Shown here: positions 46,834 through 54,773 of the stretch, in pieces
Position numbering within the stretch: position 1 is the stretch's first letter
How the letters are laid out: every line of letters begins with the position of its first letter
DNA from: Planomonospora sp. ID82291
GTDB taxonomy: Bacteria; Actinomycetota; Actinomycetes; Streptosporangiales; Streptosporangiaceae
Direction: 5' to 3'
Assembly (NCBI RefSeq): GCF_015711645.1
Contig: NZ_JABTEX010000003.1
Coordinates: 558,001 to 622,000, forward strand
DNA: 64,000 bases
Notes under the pieces: generated by a model
Seen by the model: only the letters and a program-made list of their open reading frames with translations
Database searches by the model: none
What the model was told of the DNA's origin: nothing
Program-made: the position numbers and the translations under genes

Positions 46834-47688
46834 GTGATCGAACTCGAGGGGTTGCCCGAGCTCGTCGACCCGGTGCTGATCGCCGCGTTCGAGGGGTGGA
46901 ACGACGCGGGCGAGGCCTCCAGCGGAGTGATCGCGCACCTGGAGGCCGAGTGGAAGGCCACCGAGCTGGTCTCCCTCGACCCCGAGGACTACTACGACTT
47001 CCAGGTCACCCGGCCCGTCGTCGAGATGGGCGAGGGCCTGACCAGGTCGCTCACCTGGCCCACCACGAAGCTGTCGGTGGCCCGGCCGCCCGGCTCCGCC
47101 CGCGACGTGGTCCTGCTGCGGGGGATCGAGCCCAACATGCGCTGGCGCTCGTTCTGCGCGGAGATCGTCGGCGTCTGCCGCGCGGTGGGCGTGGAGCTGG
47201 CCGTGCTGCTCGGCGCGCTGCTCAACGACTCGCCCCACACCCGGCCGGTGCCGATCGTCGGCTCGGCGACCGACGAGGGGCTGGCCCGGGCGATCAATCT
47301 GGAGCTGAGCCGCTACGAGGGCCCGACCGGCATCGTCGGCGTCCTGCAGCACGCCCTCGGTGCCGCGGGGCTGCCCGCGGTCTCCCTGTGGGCCTCGGTC
47401 CCGCACTACGTCGCCCAGCCGCCCAACCCCAAGGCGACCCTGGCGCTGCTGAGCCGGATGGAGGACCTGCTCGACGTCCCGATCCCCCTGGGCGAGCTGG
47501 CCGAGGAGGCCAGGGCCTGGGAGCACGGCGTGGACGAGCTGGCCGCCCAGGACACCGAGGTCGCCGAGTACGTCCGGGAGCTGGAGGAGCGCAAGGACGC
47601 CACCGAGCTGCCCGAGGCGAGCGGCGACGCCATCGCCGCGGAGTTCGAGCGCTACCTGCGCCGCCGGGACCGTGACGCGGACGGCTGA
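46834..47688 (+). CDS. PAC2-family protein
   Basis: A 284-residue protein of the PAC2 family, related to archaeal/eukaryotic proteasome assembly chaperone 2. It begins LVDPVLIAAFEGWNDAGEASS, the family hallmark. Its bacterial role is uncertain. It neighbours metH in other actinobacteria. GTG 46834 follows AAGGAGG. The stop codon is part of the first unit of a 28-bp tandem repeat. Confidence 0.88.
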   Translation: MIELEGLPELVDPVLIAAFEGWNDAGEASSGVIAHLEAEWKATELVSLDPEDYYDFQVTRPVVEMGEGLTRSLTWPTTKLSVARPPGSARDVVLLRGIEPNMRWRSFCAEIVGVCRAVGVELAVLLGALLNDSPHTRPVPIVGSATDEGLARAINLELSRYEGPTGIVGVLQHALGAAGLPAVSLWASVPHYVAQPPNPKATLALLSRMEDLLDVPIPLGELAEEARAWEHGVDELAAQDTEVAEYVRELEERKDATELPEASGDAIAAEFERYLRRRDRDADG

Positions 47689-47774
47689 GACGGACGGCCG
47701 TGACGCGGACGGCTGAGACGGACGGCCGTGACGCGGACGGCTGAGACGGACGGCCGTGACGCGGACGGCTGAGA
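47671..47774. repeat. Tandem 28-bp repeat (3.7 copies)
   Basis: Units start at 47671, 47699, 47727 and 47755 (the last partial) and read CGTGACGCGGACGGCTGAGA plus 8 nt. The first unit covers the PAC2 stop codon. Beyond it, 47775-47986 is AT-rich and holds no gene. Confidence 0.95.
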
Positions 47775-47986
47775 CACACAGCGGACAGTTACCGTTATTT
47801 ACCCCATTTCTCGCTGATTTAGGGTAATAATCAGTCTCCATCGGATTTCCGCCGGAACGCACCCGGCGGAGATCGCGGGCCGGCAACGATTGCACAACCA
47901 GGAGAAACACGGCTCGGCAAACACCGGCCGATGGCGTCACCCCCACGCCGAACCTTGTCCCTGTGACTGCGCACGTAAGGGCAACC

Positions 47987-48586
47987 ATGGCGACTCCCCG
48001 GCTCGACCCGTACCAGAAAGCACAGGACACGCGGCGCCGCGTTCTCGAGATGGGCACGTTCATGAAACGCCAGGACGGTGAGAGCGCCCTCCTCTCCCCT
48101 GGAGGGCGGGGTTCCGCCGTCCCCGGGCAGTCGGTGGACCTGTTCCTCGCCCTGCTCCAGGACAGGCTCCCGGTCTGGCTGAAGATCCTCGACGACCTGA
48201 TGCACCTGGTCGGCAAGGGCAGCGTCGGCGACAACCTGCTGCCCATCGCCCGGGCGGGCATCGACTACTACGCGGAGGTCCAGTCGGTGGCGCTGCCGGC
48301 CTTCACCTCCCCCTCGGTCACCGTCCGGTTCCGCGAGGCCATGAAGGACACCCGGCTCAGCCCGATGTCGGAGGTCGTGCCGCTGACGGACTACCTCGCG
48401 GCGGAGCAGCGCGCGGGCCGCGTCGCCGCGCAGGTGGATCCGGTGGCCACCGCCCGGCTGCTGCTCGCCGGGTGCTTCCGGCACGCCTACTACGAGCTCT
48501 TCGTCGGCACCGACTTCGTGCCCTCGCGCGACGAGAGCGCCGAGGAGATCATCCGGGAGCTGAGGCTGGAGTCCCACGCCGTCTGA
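47987..48586 (+). CDS. TetR-C-terminal-like protein lacking a visible DNA-binding helix
   Basis: A 199-residue protein. Residues about 60-195 resemble the ligand-binding part of TetR regulators (LPVWLKILDDLMHLVG..., ATARLLLAGCFRHAYYELF). The first 60 residues do not show the TetR HTH, and no HTH remains in the upstream 200 bp. Either the N-terminus has degenerated or the protein acts without DNA binding. ATG 47987 follows AAGG; a GTG at 47963 is in frame. The 3' end overlaps the siroheme chelatase gene by 97 nt on the other strand. Confidence 0.6.
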   Translation: MATPRLDPYQKAQDTRRRVLEMGTFMKRQDGESALLSPGGRGSAVPGQSVDLFLALLQDRLPVWLKILDDLMHLVGKGSVGDNLLPIARAGIDYYAEVQSVALPAFTSPSVTVRFREAMKDTRLSPMSEVVPLTDYLAAEQRAGRVAAQVDPVATARLLLAGCFRHAYYELFVGTDFVPSRDESAEEIIRELRLESHAV

Positions 48587-49242
48587 TCGAAGCGGCGCCA
48601 CACCAGCTCCGCCAGATCGGGGTCCACCCCCAGGGGCGCGGCGACCAGGTCGGCGCCGAGGCCCTCCAGGCGGCTCTGGAAGAACCCGGGGGCCAGGAGG
48701 TAGGAGGCGACCGCGATCCGGGGCGCGGGCGTCGCCCTGAGCCCCTCCAGCGCCTCGGCCGTCGTCGGGCTGCCCGCCGAGGCGAAGGCTGCCCGCACCG
48801 GGCGCGACAGCCGCGCCGACAGCAGCCGCGCCGCCGCGCGCACGTCGTCCAGCGCCGCCGGGTCGGAGGAGCCCGCCGCGCCCAGCACCACCGCGTCGGT
48901 GTGCCGCAGCCCCGCGGCGGCCAGCCTCCTGGCCAGCACCGCGGCCAGCAGCGGGTGCGGCCCGAGCGGGGCGGCCACCGTCGCGTCCGGCCGGGCGGCG
49001 GCGACCACCGCCGGCAGGTCGATGTGCACGTGGTAGCCGCCGGCCAGCAGCAGGGGGACCACCACCACGGGACCGGGCAGGTCGGCCAGCACGCCGGCCA
49101 GCGGGGGCGAGCTGATCTCCAGGAAGGCGAGCTCCACCCGCCGTCCGGGACGGGCCCGCCGCACCAGGTCGCGCAGGCCCGCGAGCGTCTCCTCCCCGGC
49201 CGCGCTGCGCGTGCCGTGCGCGGCCAGGACGAGCGTCGTCAC
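48490..49242 (-). CDS. sirB: Sirohydrochlorin chelatase (SirB/CbiX-like)
   Basis: A 250-residue chelatase adding Fe2+ to sirohydrochlorin, the last step of siroheme synthesis. The metal-binding motifs LAAHGTR and LLAGGYHVHIDLP are seen. Siroheme is needed by the nitrite reductase of the same operon. GTG 49242 overlaps the preceding stop (GTGA). The last 30 residues read into the opposite-strand gene and look unlike the family, so an original stop may have been lost. Confidence 0.85.
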   Translation of the reverse strand: MTTLVLAAHGTRSAAGEETLAGLRDLVRRARPGRRVELAFLEISSPPLAGVLADLPGPVVVVPLLLAGGYHVHIDLPAVVAAARPDATVAAPLGPHPLLAAVLARRLAAAGLRHTDAVVLGAAGSSDPAALDDVRAAARLLSARLSRPVRAAFASAGSPTTAEALEGLRATPAPRIAVASYLLAPGFFQSRLEGLGADLVAAPLGVDPDLAELVWRRFDQTAWDSSLSSRMISSALSSREGTKSVPTKSS

Positions 49243-50453
49243 GCGACCTCGCCTCGTTCGCACGCCAGGCGGTAGCCGCGCTTGACGACCGTCTCGACGA
49301 TGCCCGACGGGCCGAGGGCCCGCCGCAGGCGGGTGATCGCCATCTCCACGGCGTGCTCGGCCGAGTCGCGGGCCGGGCCGCCGGGCAGGACGGTGCGCAG
49401 CTCCGAGCGGGCCACCACGTGACCGGGCTTGTCGGCCAGGCGCTTGAGCACCGCCATCGGGGCCGGCGGCAGCGGCTTGAGCTCGCCGTCGACGGCGACG
49501 GCGTGGCCGCGGATCTCCAGCCCGTGGCCGCCGGCGACCAGCCGGGTGACGCCGTGGGCGGGCAGGTGCCGGGCGAGCGCGCGGGCCAGCGCGCCGAGGC
49601 GGGCGCGCTCGGGCTGCACCACCGGCACCCCGCGCGCCTCCAGCGGCGCGGCGGTGACCGGCCCCACGCAGGCCGCGACGACCCGCCCGGCGAACGCCGC
49701 CAGCAGGGCCTCCTCCAGCCCGTCCGCGCGGGCCGCGCCGAGCATGGCCAGGACCGCCGGGGCGCTGGTGAAGGCCACCGCGTCCACCCCGCCGGAGACC
49801 GCCTGGCTGATCAGGCGGCGCAGCGGCGACGGGTCGCGGTAGGGCAGCCACCGGTAGACCGGCACCTCGACGACCTCGGCCCCCGCCGCGCGCAGCGCCG
49901 CCGTGAAACCGGTCAGCGGCTCGCCGTGCAGCTGCACCGCGATGCGCCGGCCGCGCAGGTCCTGGGCGAGCAGGTACTGCTTGACCTCCTCGCACGACTC
50001 GGTGGCCGGCGTCCAGTGGTCGTTCAGCCCCGCCGCCCGGACCGCGCCGCGGGCCTTGGGGCCCCGGGTCAGCAGCCGGGCGGCGGTCAGGTGCTCCGTC
50101 AGCTCCCCCGACAGCCCCCACCCCTCGGCGGCGGCCGTCCAGCCGCGGAAGCCGACCCCCGTGGTGATCACCACGTCGTCGATCGGGGCCGCCAGGACGT
50201 CCCGGGTCGCGGCCAGCAGGTCCGCGTCCTCGGCCAGCGGCACCAGCCGGATCGCCGGGGCCTGCACGACCCGGGCCCCCCGCCGTTCCAGCAGCGCGCA
50301 GAACTCCTCGCGCCGCCGGGTGGCGGTGACCCCGATCGTGAACCCGGCCAGCGCGTCGGGCTCCGTCTCGGGGGATCCCGGCGGGGAGGCCGGCGACGGG
50401 ACCGGCGGGGAGGCCGGGACCGGCGACGGGATCAGGGGAGCCGGGGAGCTCAC
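49239..50453 (-). CDS. Uroporphyrinogen-III synthase fused to winged-helix regulator domain
   Basis: A 404-residue fusion. Residues about 35-285 form a HemD domain (GFTIGVTATRRREEFCALLERRG; VDAVAFTSAPAVLAML). Residues about 305-400 form an OmpR-type DNA-binding domain (AEHAVEMAITRLRRALGPSGIVETVVKRGYRL). The pairing is known in actinobacterial nitrate-assimilation operons, where the protein may regulate nitrogen genes rather than make tetrapyrrole. The first 30 residues are Pro/Ser-rich. GTG 50453 overlaps the nirD stop. Confidence 0.88.
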   Translation of the reverse strand: MSSPAPLIPSPVPASPPVPSPASPPGSPETEPDALAGFTIGVTATRRREEFCALLERRGARVVQAPAIRLVPLAEDADLLAATRDVLAAPIDDVVITTGVGFRGWTAAAEGWGLSGELTEHLTAARLLTRGPKARGAVRAAGLNDHWTPATESCEEVKQYLLAQDLRGRRIAVQLHGEPLTGFTAALRAAGAEVVEVPVYRWLPYRDPSPLRRLISQAVSGGVDAVAFTSAPAVLAMLGAARADGLEEALLAAFAGRVVAACVGPVTAAPLEARGVPVVQPERARLGALARALARHLPAHGVTRLVAGGHGLEIRGHAVAVDGELKPLPPAPMAVLKRLADKPGHVVARSELRTVLPGGPARDSAEHAVEMAITRLRRALGPSGIVETVVKRGYRLACERGEVA

Positions 50454-50830
50454 GGGACCCTCACCTCCACCGCGCCGCCGGACAGGCGGACCGGATAGGT
50501 CGGTACGGCCGTGGCCGGGTCGTCCAGGCACCGGCCGGTCACCAGGGAGAAGACCTGCTTGTGCATGGGGGAGGCCACGGTCGGCTCCGCGCCCCGGGTC
50601 CCGACGATCCCCCGCGACAGGACGCAGGCCCCGCTGAACGGGTCGAGGTTGCCGGTCGCGTACAGCTCGCCGTCGAAGGTGCGGAACACCGCGATCTGGC
50701 GCCCGTCCACCAGGACGCACGCGCCCTGCTCGGGCAGCAGGTCGGTGTAGGCGCAGACCGCGGTCCAGCCGGCGGTCTCCGGGGCGGCGGTCTCCGGGGC
50801 GGCGGCCGGGTTCTCGCGCAGGATGGTCAT
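50450..50830 (-). CDS. nirD: Nitrite reductase (NADH) small subunit NirD
   Basis: A 126-residue Rieske-fold protein that lacks the four metal ligands, as in assimilatory NirD. Family blocks NLDPFSGACVLSRGIVG and VASPMHKQVFSL are intact. ATG 50830 has GGAGGGG 8 nt upstream. It forms the small subunit with NirB. Confidence 0.92.
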   Translation of the reverse strand: MTILRENPAAAPETAAPETAGWTAVCAYTDLLPEQGACVLVDGRQIAVFRTFDGELYATGNLDPFSGACVLSRGIVGTRGAEPTVASPMHKQVFSLVTGRCLDDPATAVPTYPVRLSGGAVEVRVP

Positions 50831-50883
50831 CGGGGAAACCCCTCCTTCTTTTCCGGTCGGTGTGAGGTCGAGGGTCGCGGTGG

Positions 50884-53331
50884 TCAGGACCGCACCGCCT
50901 CCAGCGGGATCAGGACCGGCTTGACCTGGTCCCGCTCGGGGGCGAAGGCGATCGACGGGTCCGGGGTGCCGGGCGCGTTGACGAAGGAGACGAAGCGCCG
51001 CATCCGCTCGGGGTCCTCCAGCACGGCGCGCCACTCGTCGGCGTACCCGGCGACGTGCCGCTCCATCTGCGCGTCCAGCTCGGCGCAGATGCCCAGGGAG
51101 TCCTCCAGCACGACCTCCTTGACGTAGTCGAGGCCCTGGTTCTCCAGCCAGACCGAGGTGCGCTGGAGCCGGTCGGCGGTGCGGATGTAGAACATCAGGA
51201 AGCGGTCGATGACCCGGATCAGCCCGTCGGTGGACAGGTCCGAGGCGAACAGGTCGGCGTGCCGCGGGGTGAAGCCGCCGTTGCCGCCGACGTAGAGGTT
51301 CCAGCCCTGCTCGGTGGCGATGATGCCGAAGTCCTTGCCGCGCGCCTCGGCGCACTCGCGGGCGCAGCCGGAGACGGCCGACTTCAGCTTGTGCGGCGAG
51401 CGCAGCCCCCGGTAGCGCAGCTCCAGCGCGATGGCCAGGCCGACGGAGTCCTGCACGCCGTACCGGCACCAGGTGGAGCCGACGCAGGACTTGACCGTGC
51501 GCAGCGACTTGCCGTAAGCGTGGCCGGACTCGAAGCCGGCGTCGACCAGGCGCTTCCAGATCAGCGGGAGCTGCTCGACGCGCGCGCCGAACAGGTCGAT
51601 CCGCTGCCCTCCGGTGATCTTCGTGTAGAGGCCGAAGTCGCGGGCGACCTCGCCGATCACGATGAGCTTGTCGGGGGTGATCTCCCCGCCGGGGATGCGC
51701 GGCACGACCGAGTAGGTGCCGTTGCGCTGGATGTTGGCCAGGTAGCGGTCGTTGGTGTCCTGCAGCGCGGCCTGCTCGCCGTCGAGGATGTGGCCGTTGC
51801 CCAGGGAGGCCAGGATCGAGGCGACGACGGGCTTGCAGATGTCGCAGCCGCGCCCGGTGCCGTGCTCGGCGATGAGCTGGGAGAACGTCGTGATGCCGCG
51901 CACCCGGACGATGTCGAACAGCTCGGCCCTGCTGTGGGTGAAGTGCTCGCACAGGGCCTTGGAGACCTCGACGCCGGACTTCACCAGGATCTGCTTGAGC
52001 ATCGGGATGCAGCTGCCGCAGGTGGTGCCCGCGCGGGTGCAGTCCTTGATCCCGGCGACGTCGGTCAGGCCCTTGTCGGCGATGGCCGAGCAAATCTGCC
52101 CGTGGGTGACGTTGTTGCAGGAGCAGACCACCGCCTCGGCGGGCAGCTCCATGTTCGCCGGGCCGCCGGTGAACAGCAGCTCGCTCGGCGAGCCCGGCAG
52201 CTCCCGGCCGACGAACGGCTTGAGCGTGTTGTACGGCGTGGCGTCGCCGACGCAGATCCCGCCGAGCAGGGTGCGGGCGTCGTCGCTGACGAACAGCTTC
52301 TGGTAGACGCCGGTGACCGGGTCCATGAAGGTCACGTCGAGCGCGCCGTCCATCGCGCCGAACTGGGCGACCTCCACGCCGAGCAGCTTGAGCTTGGTCG
52401 ACATGTCCGCCGGGGTGAAGGCCGCCGCGCCGCCGAGGATGCGGTCCGCGGCGACCTCGGCCATGGTGAAGCACGGCCCGACCAGGCCGTAGACCATGCC
52501 CTGGTGCAGCGCGCACTCGCCGATCGCGTAGATCGCCGGGTCGCTGGTGCGCATGCCGTCGTCGACGGCGATGCCGCCGCGCTCGCCGACCGCCAGGCCG
52601 CTGGTCCGGGCCAGCTCGTCGCGGGGGCGCACGCCGGCGGAGAAGACCACGACCTGCGCCTCGATCGTCTCGCCGCCCGGCGTGACCAGGCCCGCCACCC
52701 GGCCGGCGTCGTCGGCGGCGATCTCCTTGACTCCGGCGCCGGTGTGCACGGCCAGGCCGAGCGACTCGATGTGGCCGCGCAGCACCGCGCCGCCGCCCTC
52801 GTCGACCTGGCGGGGCATGAGCCAGCCGCCCATCTCCACGACGTGCGTCGAAAGGCCCAGCCCGCGCAGCGCGTCGGCGGCCTCCAGGCCGAGCAGCCCG
52901 CCGCCGATGACCACGCCGGCCGTGGCGCCCGCCGACGCCTCCCGGATCGCGTCCAGGTCGTCGATGGTGCGGTAGACGAAGCAGCCGTCCAGGTCCCGGC
53001 CCGGCACCGGCGGCACGAACGGGCTGGAGCCGGTGGCCAGCACCAGCACGTCGTACGGCTCGGCGTGCCCGTCGGCCGTCGTCACGGTCCGGCCGTCCCG
53101 GTCGATGGCGGTGACCGCCGCGCCGAGCCGGAGCACGACGCCGTCGGGCACGGGGTAGGTGAGGTCCTCGGCGCTCTTTCCGGCCAGGTAGGAGGTGAGC
53201 GCCACCCGGTCGTAGGCGGGCCGGGGCTCCTCCCCCAGGATCGTGATCCGCCCGCCGAAGCCGCGGTCGGTCAGCGTCTCGACCAGCCGGTGGGCCGTCG
53301 GCCCGTGTCCCACCACTACCAGCCGCGTCAT
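50884..53331 (-). CDS. nirB: Nitrite reductase (NADH) large subunit NirB
   Basis: An 815-residue enzyme reducing nitrite to ammonium. The order is: FAD/NADH domain (MTRLVVVGHGPTAHRLVE), 2Fe-2S BFD domain (CSCNNVTHGQIC...GTTCGSC), then the siroheme/4Fe-4S domain with CVGSTWCRYG and SGCARECAEA ligand cysteines. The ATG at 53331 follows GGAAGGGG. It lies in the middle of the nitrate operon. Confidence 0.95.
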   Translation of the reverse strand: MTRLVVVGHGPTAHRLVETLTDRGFGGRITILGEEPRPAYDRVALTSYLAGKSAEDLTYPVPDGVVLRLGAAVTAIDRDGRTVTTADGHAEPYDVLVLATGSSPFVPPVPGRDLDGCFVYRTIDDLDAIREASAGATAGVVIGGGLLGLEAADALRGLGLSTHVVEMGGWLMPRQVDEGGGAVLRGHIESLGLAVHTGAGVKEIAADDAGRVAGLVTPGGETIEAQVVVFSAGVRPRDELARTSGLAVGERGGIAVDDGMRTSDPAIYAIGECALHQGMVYGLVGPCFTMAEVAADRILGGAAAFTPADMSTKLKLLGVEVAQFGAMDGALDVTFMDPVTGVYQKLFVSDDARTLLGGICVGDATPYNTLKPFVGRELPGSPSELLFTGGPANMELPAEAVVCSCNNVTHGQICSAIADKGLTDVAGIKDCTRAGTTCGSCIPMLKQILVKSGVEVSKALCEHFTHSRAELFDIVRVRGITTFSQLIAEHGTGRGCDICKPVVASILASLGNGHILDGEQAALQDTNDRYLANIQRNGTYSVVPRIPGGEITPDKLIVIGEVARDFGLYTKITGGQRIDLFGARVEQLPLIWKRLVDAGFESGHAYGKSLRTVKSCVGSTWCRYGVQDSVGLAIALELRYRGLRSPHKLKSAVSGCARECAEARGKDFGIIATEQGWNLYVGGNGGFTPRHADLFASDLSTDGLIRVIDRFLMFYIRTADRLQRTSVWLENQGLDYVKEVVLEDSLGICAELDAQMERHVAGYADEWRAVLEDPERMRRFVSFVNAPGTPDPSIAFAPERDQVKPVLIPLEAVRS

Positions 53332-53360
53332 CTGCGCGCCCCTTCCTTCCACCGCGTTCG

Positions 53361-54773
53361 TCACGCCGAGACCCCTTCCTGCTCGCACAGCCAGCCGACG
53401 ATGCCCTCGACCGCGTCGCGGCAGCCGCCGCAGCCGGTCGTGGCACGCGTGGCGGCCGCCACGGCCTCCACGTCGCGGGCCCCGGACTCCCAGCAGGCCC
53501 GGATCTGGCCCTTGGTCACGTTGTTGCACTGGCACACCTTGGCCGCGTCCGGCATCCGCACCGGGCTGTCGGCCACCGGCGTCCCGCCCAGGCCGGGGAA
53601 GAGCAGCCCCGCCCGGTCGCCGGGGACCGGGGCGCCCCGGTCGAAGAGCTGGGTGAGCGTGCCCACCGCCGCCGTCTCGCCGAGCAGGATCGCCCCGACC
53701 AGCCGGCCGTCGCGGATGACGAGCTTGCGGTAGGTGCCGCGGGCCCGGTGGCTGAAGCGCACCACCTCCGTGGCGCGGTCGGCGTCCTCGTCCACGTGGG
53801 TCTCGCCCATCGCCGCCAGCTCGACGCTCTTGGCCTTCAACCGGGTCACCAGCCGCGACCCGCGGTAGCGGGCCGTCTTGTCGGCGCCGGTCACCAGGTC
53901 GGCGACGACCGCCGCCTGCTCCCAGGCGGGGGCGACGAGGCCGTAGACCGTGCCCTCGTGCTCGGCGCACTCGCCGATCGCGAAGATCGACGGGTCGTCG
54001 GTGCGCATCTCGGCGTCCACGACGATCCCGCGCGCCACCTCCAGGCCCGCGTCCCCGGCCAGGGCGGTCACCGGGCGGACCCCGCAGGCGAGCACCACCA
54101 GGTCGCCGTCGACCGTCTCGCCGCCGGCCAGCCGTACGCCGCGCTCCTCGATCTCCTCCACCACGACGCCGGTCCGGATCCGCACGCCCAGCTCCGTCAG
54201 CGTCTCCTGGAGCACCAGCCCCGCCTCGGCGTCGAGCTGGCGCTCCATCAGGTGCCCGGCCAGGTGCAGCAGCGTCACCGGCAGCCCGCGCCCGGCCAGC
54301 CCCCGGGCCGCCTCGATGCCCAGCAGCCCGCCGCCGACCACCACCGCGCCGCGCGCCGTGGCGGCGGCCGCCAGGATCGCCTGGCAGTCGTCCAGGGTCC
54401 GGAAGGTGACGGCCCGCTCCGCGCCGGGCACCGGCGGCACCACGGCCTCGCTCCCGGTCGCCAGCACCAGGACGTCGTACGGCTCCCGCCCGCCGTCGGC
54501 GGTGACGACCGCCTGCGCCTCCCGGTCGATGGCCGTCACCGCGACGCCCGGCAGGGCCGTCACGCCGTGGTCGGCGTACCAGGACGGGTCCAGCAGCCGC
54601 ACCTGGTCCGGGAGCATGGTCCCGGCCACCACGTTCGACAGCAGCACCCGGTTGTACGGCTGCCAGTCCTCGGCGCCGAAGACGGTCACCTTCATGTCCT
54701 TGTCGCGGGCGCGGACCTCGTTCACCAGGCGGGACCCCGCCATCCCGTTGCCCACCACCACCAGCCGGGTCAT
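53361..54773 (-). CDS. FAD/2Fe-2S oxidoreductase of nitrate assimilation (NasC/NasB-like)
   Basis: A 470-residue protein like the N-terminal half of NirB, with FAD motif MTRLVVVGNGMAGSRLV, NAD motif GAVVVGGGLLGIEAA, and a C-terminal BFD domain (CQCNNVTKGQI, TGCGGC). Without a siroheme domain it is best read as the electron donor to nitrate reductase. ATG 54773 overlaps the nasA stop (ATGA). Confidence 0.85.
   Translation of the reverse strand: MTRLVVVGNGMAGSRLVNEVRARDKDMKVTVFGAEDWQPYNRVLLSNVVAGTMLPDQVRLLDPSWYADHGVTALPGVAVTAIDREAQAVVTADGGREPYDVLVLATGSEAVVPPVPGAERAVTFRTLDDCQAILAAAATARGAVVVGGGLLGIEAARGLAGRGLPVTLLHLAGHLMERQLDAEAGLVLQETLTELGVRIRTGVVVEEIEERGVRLAGGETVDGDLVVLACGVRPVTALAGDAGLEVARGIVVDAEMRTDDPSIFAIGECAEHEGTVYGLVAPAWEQAAVVADLVTGADKTARYRGSRLVTRLKAKSVELAAMGETHVDEDADRATEVVRFSHRARGTYRKLVIRDGRLVGAILLGETAAVGTLTQLFDRGAPVPGDRAGLLFPGLGGTPVADSPVRMPDAAKVCQCNNVTKGQIRACWESGARDVEAVAAATRATTGCGGCRDAVEGIVGWLCEQEGVSA

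Noticed and set aside
42536-46837. A 1433-codon plus-strand frame opposite metH
   Set aside because: Low-complexity shadow of a real, fully conserved gene on the other strand.
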